From: Acidimicrobiales bacterium | GTDB taxonomy: Bacteria; Actinomycetota; Acidimicrobiia; Acidimicrobiales; JAVJTC01 | Direction of reading: 5' to 3' | Length of the DNA stretch: 64,000 nt | Assembly (NCBI GenBank): GCA_040219085.1 | Contig: JAVJTC010000040.1 | Coordinates: 1-64,000, forward strand | Part shown: one piece after another, positions 14,832 to 26,139 of the stretch | Layout of the letters: each line of letters opens with the position of its first letter | Position numbering within the stretch: position 1 is the stretch's first letter | The notes under the pieces: generated by a model | Seen by the model: only the letters and a program-made list of their open reading frames with translations | The model's database searches: none | Told to the model about the DNA's origin: nothing | Position numbers and translations under genes: made by a program

Positions 14832-16510
14832 TCGTCGACGACCACACACAGGTCTGCGTCGTCGGGCTGGGAGCGGCCGGAGGGGTTATCGCCTCGGGCC
14901 TGGCGGAGCTCGGTGTCGGCGTGGTCGGGATCGAGTCCGGTCCCGACGTCACGCGTGGTCCTGGCGGGGTGCGCCACGGGAACCGCCGCTTCGACGACGA
15001 CGAGGTGGCTCACATCGTCGACCGGCGCCTCCTTCACACCGAGCCCGAGCGCCTCGTCCTCGACGGCCGGGACCTCGGACCCGCGCCGTGGCTCGCCCGC
15101 AACCGGGGCGTGGGCGGACCATTCGCATGGACCGGCTTCGCCTACCGGTTCCGCCCATCCGACTTCCGTGTCGCGTCCACCGACGGCGTGCCCGCGGACT
15201 CGAGCGTTGCCGACTGGCCGGTCGGCTACGCAGAGCTCGAACCCTGGTACTCGGCTGCCGAGAGGCTCATGGGTGTCGCCGGACACGCGGGCGAGAACCC
15301 GTTCGAGGCACCGCGGTCCGGCCCGTATCCGGCTCCTGCCAATCCGGTGGGCGAGGGGTCGCGGCGTCTCGCGGACGCGGCGCGTCGCCTCGGCCACCAC
15401 CCGTATCGACCACCGGCGGCCATCGTCACCTCACCGCGTGGCGGCCGGGGGTCCTGCGACCGCTGCGGCGCCTGCACCTTCTACGGCTGTCATCGCGATG
15501 CGAAGTTCGCGTCCCTGCTCGCCGGCCTCGGCGAGGCCCGCGCCGACGGTCGCGTGCTCGTGCGAGCCGGGTGCGTCGCGACCGAGATCGTCTGTGATCG
15601 CAACGGGCGACCGTCCGCGGTGCGCTACGTGGACGCCGCCGGGAGGGGGCGCGAACAGCCGGCCGACGTCATCGTGCTCGCCAACAACGCGCCCTATGTC
15701 GCCCACCTGCTGCTCGCGAGTCGATCCCCGACCCATCCCTGCGGGATCGGCAACGACAGCGATCAGCTCGGTCGCCATGTGACGTTCCACACGGGGGCTT
15801 TCGCGTACGGCATCTACGACGACCCGATCGACGCCCACCTGGGTCCCGCCCAGCACGTCGGCGTCGACGACCTCAACGAGAACCGCCCATGGCTGGCCGG
15901 AGCGGGCTTCCGACGCGGTGGGGTCCTCCACGGCGGCATGCCGGCGGCCTTCACCGGGGGAGCTCTCGCCTTCGCCCGCGGGCTCGACGTCACCATCCCG
16001 CTTCCTGAGGGGGTCCCGCGCCACGGTCGGGGACTCGTGGACTTCGCCGCACGCGCATACCGCCGTCATCAGGCGGTGTACGTCCTGGGTGAGGACCTGC
16101 CACGGTCGCAGAACCGGGTGGGTCTCGACCCCACGTTGACCGACTCGTTCGGCCGCCCGGCCCTGCGGATCGACTACACGCCCCATCCCGAGGACCGGGC
16201 GCAACACGACTCGCTTCTCGACGCAGCGGTGCGCCTGCTCACGGAGTCGGGTGCCCGCACCGTCGTCCGGGCCCCGTCAACGGTGCCGGGCGGCATCTTC
16301 GCCGGCCACGCGCACGGAACCACCCGGATGGGGGACGACCCCGCCACCTCGGTCGCCGACTCGACGGGCCTGGTCCACGGCACAGAGAACCTGTTCGTCG
16401 CCGGCGCCGGGACGTTCGTGACCTCGGCCGGCGTCAATCCCGCGCTGACGATCGTCGCTCTGGCGCTGCGGGCCGTTCCCGTGATCGCCGGCCGCGCCGG
16501 CGCCGCGTGA
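14828..16510 (+). CDS. GMC-family flavoprotein oxidoreductase
   Basis: A 560-residue FAD enzyme. The N-terminal dinucleotide fold is CVVGLGAAGGVIASGLAELG (about 10-29). A glycine-rich RNRGVGGPFAWTG segment follows, then a Cys cluster SCDRCGACTFYGCHRDAKFA (about 210-230) that could hold an iron-sulfur centre. The C-terminal signature is GHAHGTTRMGDDPATSVAD and AGAGTFVTSAGVNPALTIVA. The His and Asn in these last motifs are the usual catalytic pair. It would oxidise an alcohol or sugar. The Cys cluster is typical of the gluconate/alcohol dehydrogenase branch that passes electrons to a carrier rather than to O2. Translationally coupled to the small gene upstream. Confidence 0.88.
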   Translation: MIVDDHTQVCVVGLGAAGGVIASGLAELGVGVVGIESGPDVTRGPGGVRHGNRRFDDDEVAHIVDRRLLHTEPERLVLDGRDLGPAPWLARNRGVGGPFAWTGFAYRFRPSDFRVASTDGVPADSSVADWPVGYAELEPWYSAAERLMGVAGHAGENPFEAPRSGPYPAPANPVGEGSRRLADAARRLGHHPYRPPAAIVTSPRGGRGSCDRCGACTFYGCHRDAKFASLLAGLGEARADGRVLVRAGCVATEIVCDRNGRPSAVRYVDAAGRGREQPADVIVLANNAPYVAHLLLASRSPTHPCGIGNDSDQLGRHVTFHTGAFAYGIYDDPIDAHLGPAQHVGVDDLNENRPWLAGAGFRRGGVLHGGMPAAFTGGALAFARGLDVTIPLPEGVPRHGRGLVDFAARAYRRHQAVYVLGEDLPRSQNRVGLDPTLTDSFGRPALRIDYTPHPEDRAQHDSLLDAAVRLLTESGARTVVRAPSTVPGGIFAGHAHGTTRMGDDPATSVADSTGLVHGTENLFVAGAGTFVTSAGVNPALTIVALALRAVPVIAGRAGAA

Positions 16511-16524
16511 GTGTGCGCTCGGCG

Positions 16525-17370
16525 TCAGTTCTCGTCGACGACGAGCGGGTTGGCGGGGTCCGCCGCCCACTCCTGCATCGAGGCCGTGTAGACGGCGACG
16601 TCGTCGAAGCCGAGACGTGTCAGCACGAACGCACTGGCCGCTGCGGCGATACCGCCGCCGCAGTAGGTGATCGTCCGTGCGGACCTGTCGGAAGGGTGCA
16701 GGGCCTCGAGCTCGTCGAGGGGACGGAACCGACCGGACTCGTCGAGTAGGTCTCGCACCGGGGTGTTGAGCGCGCCCGGCACGTGTCCGGTGCGCTCGTA
16801 CATCGTCTGCTCGCCCCGGAAGTGCGCGGCGGGCATGGCATCGAGGATGCACACCTGATCGTCAGCGATGGCGGCGAGCACGTCGTCGCGGGTTGCGACG
16901 AGCTCGGGCCGGGGAGAGGCGGTCAGTTTCCGGGGACTCGACGGGGCGGGCTCTGTCGAAAGCGGCCGCCCTTGTGCCGTCCAGGCCCGCAGGCCGCCGT
17001 CGAGGATCGCCGCCCGGTCGAAGCCGACCCAGCGCAGCATCCACCACACGCGCGCCGCCCATGCCGCGATCGAACCGTCGTAGACCACGACGCGCGAATC
17101 GTCTCCGACGCCAAGGACTCCCATCGCATCGCAGAAGCGTTCCGGCGACGGAAGCGCGTAGTTGAGTGGGCTCGTCGGGTCCGACAGATCCGAGGTGAGG
17201 TCGGCGAAGCCGGCCGTGGGGATGTGGCCGGCGTCGTAGTCGGCGCGGCCACTCGCGAATCGGAGACCCTCGGGCCCGCTCGGCAGTTGGACCACGCTGC
17301 AGTCCAGGACGACGAGGTCGGGGTCGCCGAGGTGGTCCTCGAGCCATTGCGTGGTGACGAGTGGTTCCAT
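16525..17370 (-). CDS. Thiosulfate/3-mercaptopyruvate sulfurtransferase (two rhodanese domains)
   Basis: A 281-residue tandem-rhodanese protein. The N-terminal domain is inactive: its loop reads VYDGSIAAWAARVWW with Asp instead of Cys. The C-terminal domain carries the persulfide-forming Cys237 in the loop CGGGIAA. RTGHVPGALNTP is a further hallmark. The ATG at 17370 gives a normal length; 81 extra upstream bases of open frame are probably not translated. It would move sulfane sulfur from thiosulfate or mercaptopyruvate to a thiol or cyanide acceptor in the cytoplasm. The gene is convergent with the GMC operon, 14 bases apart. Confidence 0.9.
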   Translation of the reverse strand: MEPLVTTQWLEDHLGDPDLVVLDCSVVQLPSGPEGLRFASGRADYDAGHIPTAGFADLTSDLSDPTSPLNYALPSPERFCDAMGVLGVGDDSRVVVYDGSIAAWAARVWWMLRWVGFDRAAILDGGLRAWTAQGRPLSTEPAPSSPRKLTASPRPELVATRDDVLAAIADDQVCILDAMPAAHFRGEQTMYERTGHVPGALNTPVRDLLDESGRFRPLDELEALHPSDRSARTITYCGGGIAAAASAFVLTRLGFDDVAVYTASMQEWAADPANPLVVDEN

Positions 17371-17531
17371 CGCCCAGACCGTATACGTGGGGGGCGTGGC
17401 CCGAACGCGGCGGTGTGCCTTCGGACCCGGCGCCCCGGTCCGGCCCGACACACGGTGGGTGGGTGGTTGCTAGGTTGTTTGACGGAGCCGTGTGGTGGGT
17501 ACCAGAACCTGTACGCAATGAAGGGAACCCG

Positions 17532-18038
17532 ATGAAACGCCTACTCGCTCTGCTCACCGTGGTCGCCATGCTCGCGGTGTTCGTCGTCGCCAGCTCCAAC
17601 GCCGGCGCCACCGACAGGTCCGTCTTCCTCACCCGACTGAGCGGCATGCAGGAGGTACCCGTCGTCGACACCGACGCCGGAGGCTTCGCCCTCTTCAGCG
17701 TGAACGACGAGGCCGAGACCATCCGGTACACGATCTGGGGAGACGACATCTTCGGTGTGACCGAGGCCCATCTCCACGTTGGCGACTTCGGCATGAACGG
17801 TGGCGTCGCCGCCTTCCTGTTCAACTTCAATGGTGACGGGGTCGACCCGGGCAACGGGATCGGCACCGTGAGCGGAGAGTTCTACGCATCCGGCACCGTG
17901 ACCTATGGCGACGTGGCCAAGTTCGGCGCCTTCGCCGACGTCGGGGAGTTGATCGACGCCGTCCGGTCCGGCGACATCTACGTCAACGTCCACACGGTGG
18001 ACAACCCGGGTGGCGAGATCCGCGGTCAGATCTTCTGA
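17532..18038 (+). CDS. Secreted CHRD-domain protein
   Basis: A 168-residue exported protein. The signal peptide is MKRLLALLTVVAMLAVFVVA, likely cut after SSNAGA. One CHRD domain fills the rest. Typical features are FLTRLSGMQEVPVVDTDAGG at the start, TEAHLHVGDFGMNGG in the middle and VHTVDNPGGEIRGQIF at the end. GAAGGG precedes the ATG at a normal distance. CHRD domains were named from chordin and bind unknown ligands outside the cell in bacteria. A strong hairpin terminator follows. Confidence 0.92.
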   Translation: MKRLLALLTVVAMLAVFVVASSNAGATDRSVFLTRLSGMQEVPVVDTDAGGFALFSVNDEAETIRYTIWGDDIFGVTEAHLHVGDFGMNGGVAAFLFNFNGDGVDPGNGIGTVSGEFYASGTVTYGDVAKFGAFADVGELIDAVRSGDIYVNVHTVDNPGGEIRGQIF

Positions 18039-18077
18039 CCGTCCGGAGAACCCAGGTGACCGCCTGACCGAACGCAC

Positions 18078-18107
18078 GAGGGCCCGGCTCCATCGAGCCG
18101 GGCCCTC
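18078..18107. terminator. Bidirectional hairpin terminator
   Basis: GAGGGCCCGGCTC (18078-18090) pairs perfectly with GAGCCGGGCCCTC (18095-18107) around the tetraloop CATC. This 13-bp GC-rich stem lies between the convergent CHRD gene and katG, 24 bases before the katG stop, and can serve both. Confidence 0.85.
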
Positions 18108-18130
18108 GGCGCGTCGTGGGGTGGAACCGC

Positions 18131-20395
<2,265 letters not shown>

Positions 20396-20398
20396 TTA

Positions 20399-20429
20399 GA
20401 CAATGTCGATAACTGTGTTCGATATATCG
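20399..20429. promoter_or_regulatory. AT-rich spacer with small palindromes upstream of katG
   Basis: The interval 20385-20435 is clearly AT-richer than its surroundings and holds two perfect palindrome-like sites, GACAATGTC (20399-20407) and CGATATATCG (20420-20429). It lies 70-100 bases upstream of the katG start, a plausible place for the promoter and a peroxide-responsive regulator. No consensus Fur, PerR or OxyR box is clear. Confidence 0.35.
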
Positions 20430-20458
20430 TCCGGATCGGCGGAGCCGGATGCACGTGG

Positions 20459-21583
20459 TCACCCGGAGATCGCTTCGCGGCGGCGCCGGGTGGCGCGTAC
20501 CGCAACCACCGGCGCCGCGACCAGGAAGGTCGCCGGTAGGCGGGCGAGCACTCTCCATACGGCGTCGCGCCCGACGTGGCGCCTCTCGGTGCCCGTGCCC
20601 GCGCCCGGCTCCATCAGCGTGACCGGCCCGTCTGTGGCCGGAACGATCTCGAAACGGGCGAACCAGTCCAGGGACCGGATCAGGCGCCGCGTCAGCGGAC
20701 CCGGCGGGACCATCAGCGTTCGGGTCCGGGACCGGGGCGTGACCCAGATGGACAGCGCGGCGATGGCCGCCCAGGAGAAGACCTGCACGTCCGCGCCGAA
20801 CTGGATCGCGAGGTGGAACCAGATTGCGACCCAGATCGTGACGATCCGCGTCCGTGTGTTCAACAGGCCGAGCCCGATGAACAACTCGGTGAGGACGACG
20901 ACCTTCGACGCCCACCACTGGAACCCGCCGTCGGAGAGCACGTCGAGCAGCCATCCCGGGGCACCACCGTCGAGGGCGAGTTGGCGGTTGTCGATCGCCC
21001 GCAGTTGCAGGACCCGGCCGCTCCACCAGTCGCCGTCGATGGTCTTGGAGACCGCCGAGGCGACATAGACGCAGACGACCTCGAAGCGCAGTAGCCACAG
21101 GGGCCACAGTGGCGCCGGGCCCGCTTCGGTGTGCCCCCGCCTACGTGCGATCAGCGCGTCCACCGACAGGTGGGAGCCAGGTCGGAGCAGACCCACGCCG
21201 ACCAGCAGGATCAACAGGAACGCCCTGTTGTGGGCGAAGAACGTGGTGGAGAGGAAGAGGTTGTATCCGACGATCCCGGCCACCACCGCCGTGCTCAGCC
21301 GTGACATGAACCCGATCGACATCGTGACGCACCCGACGACGGCGGTGATGAGGAGCACCCGGTACAGGGTCGGACCGGCCTCGGGGTACCACGAGGCGTA
21401 GGCGTCGTAGAAGCGGTCCGAGTAGACGAACCCGTCGCGGAGGTCTTCGAGGAAGGTCCGCAGGTGCAGCACGGTGATGGGGCCGAGGGCGATACGCAGT
21501 ACGGCGATCGCCCGCACGCTCCCCACGGCGTCGATCGCGCGGTCGGCTCTGCGCGAGAGCTCGAGAAGGGGGGTCATTGTCAC
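20459..21583 (-). CDS. HTTM-domain membrane protein (vitamin K carboxylase-like)
   Basis: A 374-residue protein with a horizontally transferred transmembrane (HTTM) layout of several helices: LRIALGPITVLHLRTFLEDL, TLYRVLLITAVVGCVTMSIG, RLSTAVVAGIVGYNLFLSTT then FFAHNRAFLLILLVGV, and later LYRFEV-like and VVLTELFIGLGL segments. The family is related to the membrane part of vitamin K-dependent gamma-carboxylase; bacterial members have no established reaction. The C-terminal 70 residues are basic and partly cytoplasmic. The start GTG overlaps the stop of the upstream 151-residue gene by 4 bases, so it is the third gene of the SDR operon. Confidence 0.82.
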   Translation of the reverse strand: MTMTPLLELSRRADRAIDAVGSVRAIAVLRIALGPITVLHLRTFLEDLRDGFVYSDRFYDAYASWYPEAGPTLYRVLLITAVVGCVTMSIGFMSRLSTAVVAGIVGYNLFLSTTFFAHNRAFLLILLVGVGLLRPGSHLSVDALIARRRGHTEAGPAPLWPLWLLRFEVVCVYVASAVSKTIDGDWWSGRVLQLRAIDNRQLALDGGAPGWLLDVLSDGGFQWWASKVVVLTELFIGLGLLNTRTRIVTIWVAIWFHLAIQFGADVQVFSWAAIAALSIWVTPRSRTRTLMVPPGPLTRRLIRSLDWFARFEIVPATDGPVTLMEPGAGTGTERRHVGRDAVWRVLARLPATFLVAAPVVAVRATRRRREAISG

Positions 21584-22035
21584 GGGAGCGGTCTCTCCTG
21601 GGACCTCAGCACCCTCGTGAACGGGCCGCGGCCGTTGTCGCGGTAGGTGACGTCTGCCTGGATGACGCGCGTCGTGGTGTCGTCGGGCGTGTTCTGTGCG
21701 ACCCAGTCGAGCGCCGCCTGGAGGTACGCGAGTTGGCTCCTGAGCCCGGAGTTCGCATGTCGCCAGCGATCAGGGTTGCCGATGCCCTTGGCGGCGACGA
21801 GGTCCGCCCAGCGGTACTCCCAATCCTCGTCGACGGGCACCACCGTGCCGTCGGCCTCGACGCGGGTGATCTCCGCCGTCCAACGGCTCGACTCCGGGAA
21901 CATCTGCCACCCGAACTGGCGGTGGTCGTTGCCGTAGGCCGCCACGATCGCCACCAACTGCGCGAGGACGACGGCGACGATGATGGCGCGCCGGGCGACG
22001 CGTCGCCCGGCGGCCGGATGGTCTCCCGGGTTCAC
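21580..22035 (-). CDS. Single-pass membrane-anchored protein in the SDR/HTTM operon
   Basis: A 151-residue protein from GTG 22035. An N-terminal anchor helix (RAIIVAVVLAQLVAIVAAYG) is followed by an extracytoplasmic domain with FGWQMFPESSRWTAEITRVE, DEDWEYRWADLVAAKGIGNP and RVIQADVTYRDNGRGPFTRV. The FGWQMFPESS stretch resembles small proteins that accompany HTTM proteins. The gene overlaps its neighbours by 4 bases on both sides, so the three are surely one operon. The role is unknown; assembly with the HTTM protein in the membrane is an inference from coupling. Confidence 0.8.
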   Translation of the reverse strand: MNPGDHPAAGRRVARRAIIVAVVLAQLVAIVAAYGNDHRQFGWQMFPESSRWTAEITRVEADGTVVPVDEDWEYRWADLVAAKGIGNPDRWRHANSGLRSQLAYLQAALDWVAQNTPDDTTTRVIQADVTYRDNGRGPFTRVLRSQERPLP

Positions 22036-22970
22036 GCGTCCGTCATGGCGGCGGCGATGTCCATCGGGATCCCGGTCTCGCGTTCGGAGACCTCCCACAG
22101 AGTGGCGATGGCGGCGTCGTTGCCGCGTCGCATGATCGGCCGGCGAACCGGTACGCCGCGGGTGACGAAGCGAGGCGCGTACATCTCGCCGCCGCGAGCA
22201 TGCGGGTCGGTGGCCGCTCGCAACTGTGGCAGGGCACCCTGGGCGGGGGACATGCCGGCGGTGGCGGCGAGCCACTTCCAGAAGCGGGCGGAGCGTCCCG
22301 CGCCGCCCTCCTCGACGGTCTTCACCTGCAGGTTCGTATGGGACAGGCCCGGGTGGGCGATGAGGCTCGAGGCCGGAGCGCCGTGGACCTCGAACTCCCG
22401 CTGCAGTCCGAGGCCGAAGTGGTAGTTGGCGAGCTTCGCCCTGCTGTACGCGGCCCAGGGGTCATAGGTGCCCTCCATGTTCACGTTGTCGGGGTCGACC
22501 GGGCGGCCGTTGTGGTGCGCCACGCTGGTCACGGTCACGACGCGGCCCGCGCGGGCCGCGAGCAGGGATGGGAGGAGCCCGGCGGTGAACACCCAGTGGC
22601 CGAGGTGGTTGACCCCGAACTGCATCTCGTGGCCGTCGGCTGTGCGGCGTTCAGGCATCGCCATGAGGCCGGCGTTGTTGACCAGGATGTCGACGGTCGG
22701 GTGGGCGGCGGTGATCGTCGAAGCGGCGGACCCGGTGCTCTCGAAGGATCCGAGGTCGAGCTCGACGATCTCCAGGGACGCCTCGGGATGGGTGGCGGCG
22801 ATCTCGTCGCGCGCCGACCGGGCCTTGGACTGATCGCGCGCGGCCAGGACCACGTGCGCTCCGGCTCCGGCGAGCGCCCGTGCGGTCTCGAGCCCGAGGC
22901 CGCCGTTCGCGCCCGTGACAACGGCGGTGCGGTCGGTCAGGTCGGTGATGTCGTCGGTGGTCCAGGGCAC
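22032..22970 (-). CDS. Short-chain dehydrogenase/reductase (retinol-dehydrogenase-like)
   Basis: A 312-residue classical-type SDR. The cofactor motif is TGANGGLG (19-26) and NNAG lies at 98-101. The catalytic Ser149, Tyr175 and Lys179 are in VTSVAHHNG and YSRAKLAN. Arg46 after the second strand (AARDQSKA) favours NADP(H). The pattern fits the WW-oxidoreductase/retinol dehydrogenase branch common in actinobacteria. The GTG at 22970 has CGAGGAGG upstream at a good distance. It is the first gene of a coupled operon with the membrane-anchored and HTTM proteins. Substrate unknown. Confidence 0.9.
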   Translation of the reverse strand: MPWTTDDITDLTDRTAVVTGANGGLGLETARALAGAGAHVVLAARDQSKARSARDEIAATHPEASLEIVELDLGSFESTGSAASTITAAHPTVDILVNNAGLMAMPERRTADGHEMQFGVNHLGHWVFTAGLLPSLLAARAGRVVTVTSVAHHNGRPVDPDNVNMEGTYDPWAAYSRAKLANYHFGLGLQREFEVHGAPASSLIAHPGLSHTNLQVKTVEEGGAGRSARFWKWLAATAGMSPAQGALPQLRAATDPHARGGEMYAPRFVTRGVPVRRPIMRRGNDAAIATLWEVSERETGIPMDIAAAMTDA

Positions 22971-23134
22971 GGGGCCTCCTCGGGGCGGGTCAATTCTCGT
23001 CTCTCCGGTCGTCGACCCAGTTTGCGTCACCCCGGCGAATTCCGTGGCCCGACCTACGAGATCACCACGCTCGCGTGCTTCAATGGTGGACACGCGCACG
23101 AGAGCGCACGTCAGCCAGAATCCAGGGGGACACC

Positions 23135-24475
23135 GTGACAGGCGACGAGCACGAGACCGACAAGAGCTTCGCACACCTGTTGGACACCTCAGGTGTGCTC
23201 GACGACCTGATCTTCGTCAGCGTCGATGACCACATCATCGAGCCGCCCGACATGTTCGACGGTCGCCTTCCGGCGAAGTACCAGGACCTCGCGCCGAAGG
23301 TCATCACCCGCGACGACGGCGCCCAGGCCTGGGTCTACGACGGAACCGAGATCTACTCGATGGGCCTCAACGCGGTGGTCGGTCGTCCACCCGAGGAGTG
23401 GGGCCTCGAGCCCGACCGCCTCGAGGACATGCGCAAGGGCTGCTGGGACGTCCACGCCCGGGTCGACGACATGAACGTCGCCGGTGTGCTCGGATCGATC
23501 GGCTTCCCGAGCTACGCGCAGTTCTGCGGTCAGCGTTTCTACCGCACCAAGGACAAGGACCTCGGCCTCGCCGTCCTGCAGGCCTACAACGACTGGCACA
23601 TCGAGGACTGGTGTGGGCAGTACCCGGACCGGTTCATCCCCCTCGGCATCCTGCCCCTGTGGGATGCGGAGCTCATGGCCGCCGAGGTGCGCAGGCTCGA
23701 CGCGAAGGGCTGTCACGCCGTCACGTTCTCCGAGGATCCCTACAAGCTCGGACTGCCGCCTCTGCACGACAAGAGCTGGTACCCGTTCTGGCGCCAGTGC
23801 GAGGAACTCGACACCGTCGTGTGCCTGCACCTCGGGTCGTCCTCGAGCCTTCCGGCCACCACCCCCGGTTCGGTAATCGAGACCTCCCAGACCCTTGCTC
23901 CGCTGAGCCTGCTCAGCACCGCCACCGAGATCGTGTGGAGCCCGTTTCTGCGGGACTTCCCGAACCTCAAGATCGCGCTCTCCGAGGGCGGCATCGGCTG
24001 GATCCCGTACTTCCTCGAGCGGGTGGACTACGTGTACCGCCACCACCATCACTGGACGGGAACGGACTTCGGCGACAAGTTGCCGAGCGACGTCTTCAAG
24101 GAGCACGTGATCTCGTGCTTCATCGAGGATCGCCCCGGTCTGCGTCTCAAGGACGAGATCGGCGTCGACATGATCTGCTGGGAGATGGACTACCCCCACT
24201 CCGACAGCTCATGGCCCGCGGCGCCCGAGAGCTTCGCTCCCTCGCTGCAGTACCTGACGCCTGAGGAGATCGACAAGATCACCTACCAGAACGCGCTGAA
24301 GCACTTCCGTTGGGACCCGTTCAAGCACCGCCGTAAGGAGGACTGCACGGTCAAGGCCCTGCGGGCCGAGACCAGCGAGGTCGACCTCCTGTACAAGTCC
24401 GCCGAGCGGCTGCGGAACAAGGGTGTCATGCACCCGACGGCCGAGGACCTCACCTCGCAGTTCGTCTCGAAGTAG
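23135..24475 (+). CDS. Amidohydrolase-2 family metal-dependent hydrolase
   Basis: A 446-residue TIM-barrel hydrolase or decarboxylase of the amidohydrolase-2 (ACMSD-like) family. Metal-site features are the N-terminal SVDDHIIEPPDMF, the barrel His in VCLHLGSSS and the C-terminal Asp in WEMDYPHSDSSWP. The sequence RVDYVYRHHHHWTGTDFGDK is typical of an actinobacterial subgroup often found near steroid or aromatic degradation genes. The GTG at 23135 follows AGGGGGACACC. The gene is divergent from the SDR operon. Reaction not assignable beyond the family. Confidence 0.87.
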   Translation: MTGDEHETDKSFAHLLDTSGVLDDLIFVSVDDHIIEPPDMFDGRLPAKYQDLAPKVITRDDGAQAWVYDGTEIYSMGLNAVVGRPPEEWGLEPDRLEDMRKGCWDVHARVDDMNVAGVLGSIGFPSYAQFCGQRFYRTKDKDLGLAVLQAYNDWHIEDWCGQYPDRFIPLGILPLWDAELMAAEVRRLDAKGCHAVTFSEDPYKLGLPPLHDKSWYPFWRQCEELDTVVCLHLGSSSSLPATTPGSVIETSQTLAPLSLLSTATEIVWSPFLRDFPNLKIALSEGGIGWIPYFLERVDYVYRHHHHWTGTDFGDKLPSDVFKEHVISCFIEDRPGLRLKDEIGVDMICWEMDYPHSDSSWPAAPESFAPSLQYLTPEEIDKITYQNALKHFRWDPFKHRRKEDCTVKALRAETSEVDLLYKSAERLRNKGVMHPTAEDLTSQFVSK

Positions 24476-24497
24476 TAGCGGCTCGCCTCCCGCCCGC

Positions 24498-25520
24498 TCA
24501 GCGGCCCGCCCCGGTCGGGGTCTGGTCGCCGGGCGGGGGTGGAGTCGCCTCGGCCGCTTCGTGCCGGGCCGCCTCGGCGTCGAGGTCGGCGAAGGCGACG
24601 TCGTCGATCGCCGACCCGTCGGATTCGCCGGGTGGTGACCAGTCCCCGCGCAGGATGAACCATCCGGCGGCCATGGCGAGAGCGAGAGCTGCCCCGAGGC
24701 CGAGCGTCAGGCGGGACCTGTCGTAGTCGGCGCCGGGGGCGTCGCCGAGCGCGAGCAGGACCGGTGGCGCCCAGACGTCGGGGCGCTCAGAGCTTACGAC
24801 GAGTCGACAGTCGGTGCGTCGTCCGCAGGCGACGCGATCCCGGCCCACCTCGTCCACGTCGAGCGTGAACCCTGCGGCAGCCGATCCGTCGCCGCCGATG
24901 GTCAACGGGACCACCGGACCCGGAGCGCCGCAACGCACTCCGCTGGTCGAAGGGGCGGCACACACGGTCACCGACAGCGTGGCCCCGGGAGGAAACCGAC
25001 TGGCCGTCACCGTCACCTCGTCTCCCGGCCGCAGGCCGTCCGCGGGCGTGACCTCGATCCGGCCCGGCGGCGGCGCCTCCTCGAAGAAGACGGCGTCGAT
25101 GACGGTTGTCGTCGACGCCGCTTCGATCTCGATCGTGCAGCGCACAGACGGGCTGCCACACGTCCGGTCACCGCTGGGGGTCGACCCCGCATCGAATCGC
25201 ACCAGATACTGAAACTCGGCTGCGCCTTCACCGTCGAAGCGCACCGGTAGTTCGTCGTGGCAGGAACGGGTGCCGTCCTCGACGCACAGCTGGATGACCC
25301 CTGTCGTGTCGGGCTCGAACGCCGTCGCCGTGAGGGTCAGGACCGTCCTGGCCGCGAGCCCGTCGACCACCAGCGGCTCGCTGCGTTGGTCATCGGGTAC
25401 GAAGGCGACGTCGAGTCGCACGGTCGCCGGGTCGTCGTCGCGGTTGTCGAGAGCGCGTGCCGAGGCGCCCGTGCCGGCGATCACGGTGAGGAGGACGACA
25501 GCGAAGGCGGCGGGTCTCAT
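24498..25520 (-). CDS. Exported, membrane-anchored neocarzinostatin-like protein
   Basis: A 340-residue protein. The N-terminal signal is MRPAAFAVVLLTVIAGTGAS, followed by two immunoglobulin-like beta domains and a C-terminal helix LTLGLGAALALAMAAGWFIL (about 275-294) with an acidic/Pro cytoplasmic tail. The second domain (IEVTPADGLRPGDEVTVTAS, FPPGATLSVTVCAAP, CGRRTDCRLVVSSERPDVW) matches the enediyne chromoprotein/neocarzinostatin fold, including its paired Cys. Bacterial proteins with this fold and an anchor are common in actinobacteria and are not necessarily antibiotic carriers; no enediyne genes are nearby. It lies 11 bases after the preceding membrane gene on the same strand. Confidence 0.75.
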   Translation of the reverse strand: MRPAAFAVVLLTVIAGTGASARALDNRDDDPATVRLDVAFVPDDQRSEPLVVDGLAARTVLTLTATAFEPDTTGVIQLCVEDGTRSCHDELPVRFDGEGAAEFQYLVRFDAGSTPSGDRTCGSPSVRCTIEIEAASTTTVIDAVFFEEAPPPGRIEVTPADGLRPGDEVTVTASRFPPGATLSVTVCAAPSTSGVRCGAPGPVVPLTIGGDGSAAAGFTLDVDEVGRDRVACGRRTDCRLVVSSERPDVWAPPVLLALGDAPGADYDRSRLTLGLGAALALAMAAGWFILRGDWSPPGESDGSAIDDVAFADLDAEAARHEAAEATPPPPGDQTPTGAGR

Positions 25521-25530
25521 CGTGGACGGG

Positions 25531-26139
25531 TCAGGCGCCGGGGGTGTCGGCGTCGTCGAGGCGGCGGTTCAGGGTGAAGATCCGGCCCATGATCGGCAGC
25601 GTGAGGACGTTGAGTCCGTGGAGAAGACCGACGATCAACAAGATGCCGGCCACCCGGATGCTCGTGACCTGGAGTTGGTTGGCGTTGACGGTGTTCTCCC
25701 AGTCCGATCCGGGTTCGAACCGCACCGTGAAGAGGATGTACGCGAAGAAGATGAGGTAGTACGCGACGTCCATGAGCACGATGAAGCTCTTGCCCGTCCG
25801 CGGATTCGCGCGGAAGACGTCCGCCGCGTAGGCCTTGCCGAACCGCCGGATGAATGGCCCCAGCCACAGCGCGAGGCCCACCATGGCCACGAACCAGATG
25901 AGTTCCAGAATCCACCAGTCCATGATGAGATCTCCTTCTTGTCGGTCGATGGTTGCGGCGACGACCGCCGCTGTCGCAGTCAGGCCCGAGAGGGCGATGG
26001 CCAGGGCGCGTCGGCGCCGCTCCCGTAGGCGCCGGTCGTCGTCGATGCTCAACAGCACCCGCTCGAAGAGATCACCGCTGTCGGCGACCGCCCGGGTCCC
26101 TGCGAAGATCGCGTCATGGACCCGGTCACCGAGGCTCAT
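25531..26139 (-). CDS. Membrane protein coupled to the sigma factor (possible two-part fusion)
   Basis: A 202-residue frame overlapping the sigma factor stop by 4 bases. Residues 1-72 form an anti-sigma-like cytoplasmic part (GDRVHDAIFAGTRAVADSGD through RLRERRRRA) plus one helix (LAIALSGLTATAAVVAATI). Then follows MDWWILELIWFVAMVGLALW and further helices with RFGKAYAADVFRANPRTGKS. The internal ATG at 25923 has a strong AAGGAG about 8 bases upstream, so residues 73-202 may also be made as a separate 130-residue membrane protein. Either an in-frame fusion or two nested products is possible. Control of the sigma factor is inferred from coupling. Confidence 0.7.
   Translation of the reverse strand: MSLGDRVHDAIFAGTRAVADSGDLFERVLLSIDDDRRLRERRRRALAIALSGLTATAAVVAATIDRQEGDLIMDWWILELIWFVAMVGLALWLGPFIRRFGKAYAADVFRANPRTGKSFIVLMDVAYYLIFFAYILFTVRFEPGSDWENTVNANQLQVTSIRVAGILLIVGLLHGLNVLTLPIMGRIFTLNRRLDDADTPGA

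Noticed and set aside
24498-25520. Enediyne antibiotic carrier and thus a biosynthetic gene cluster
   Set aside because: No enediyne PKS or tailoring genes are nearby; anchored proteins with this fold are common in actinobacteria.
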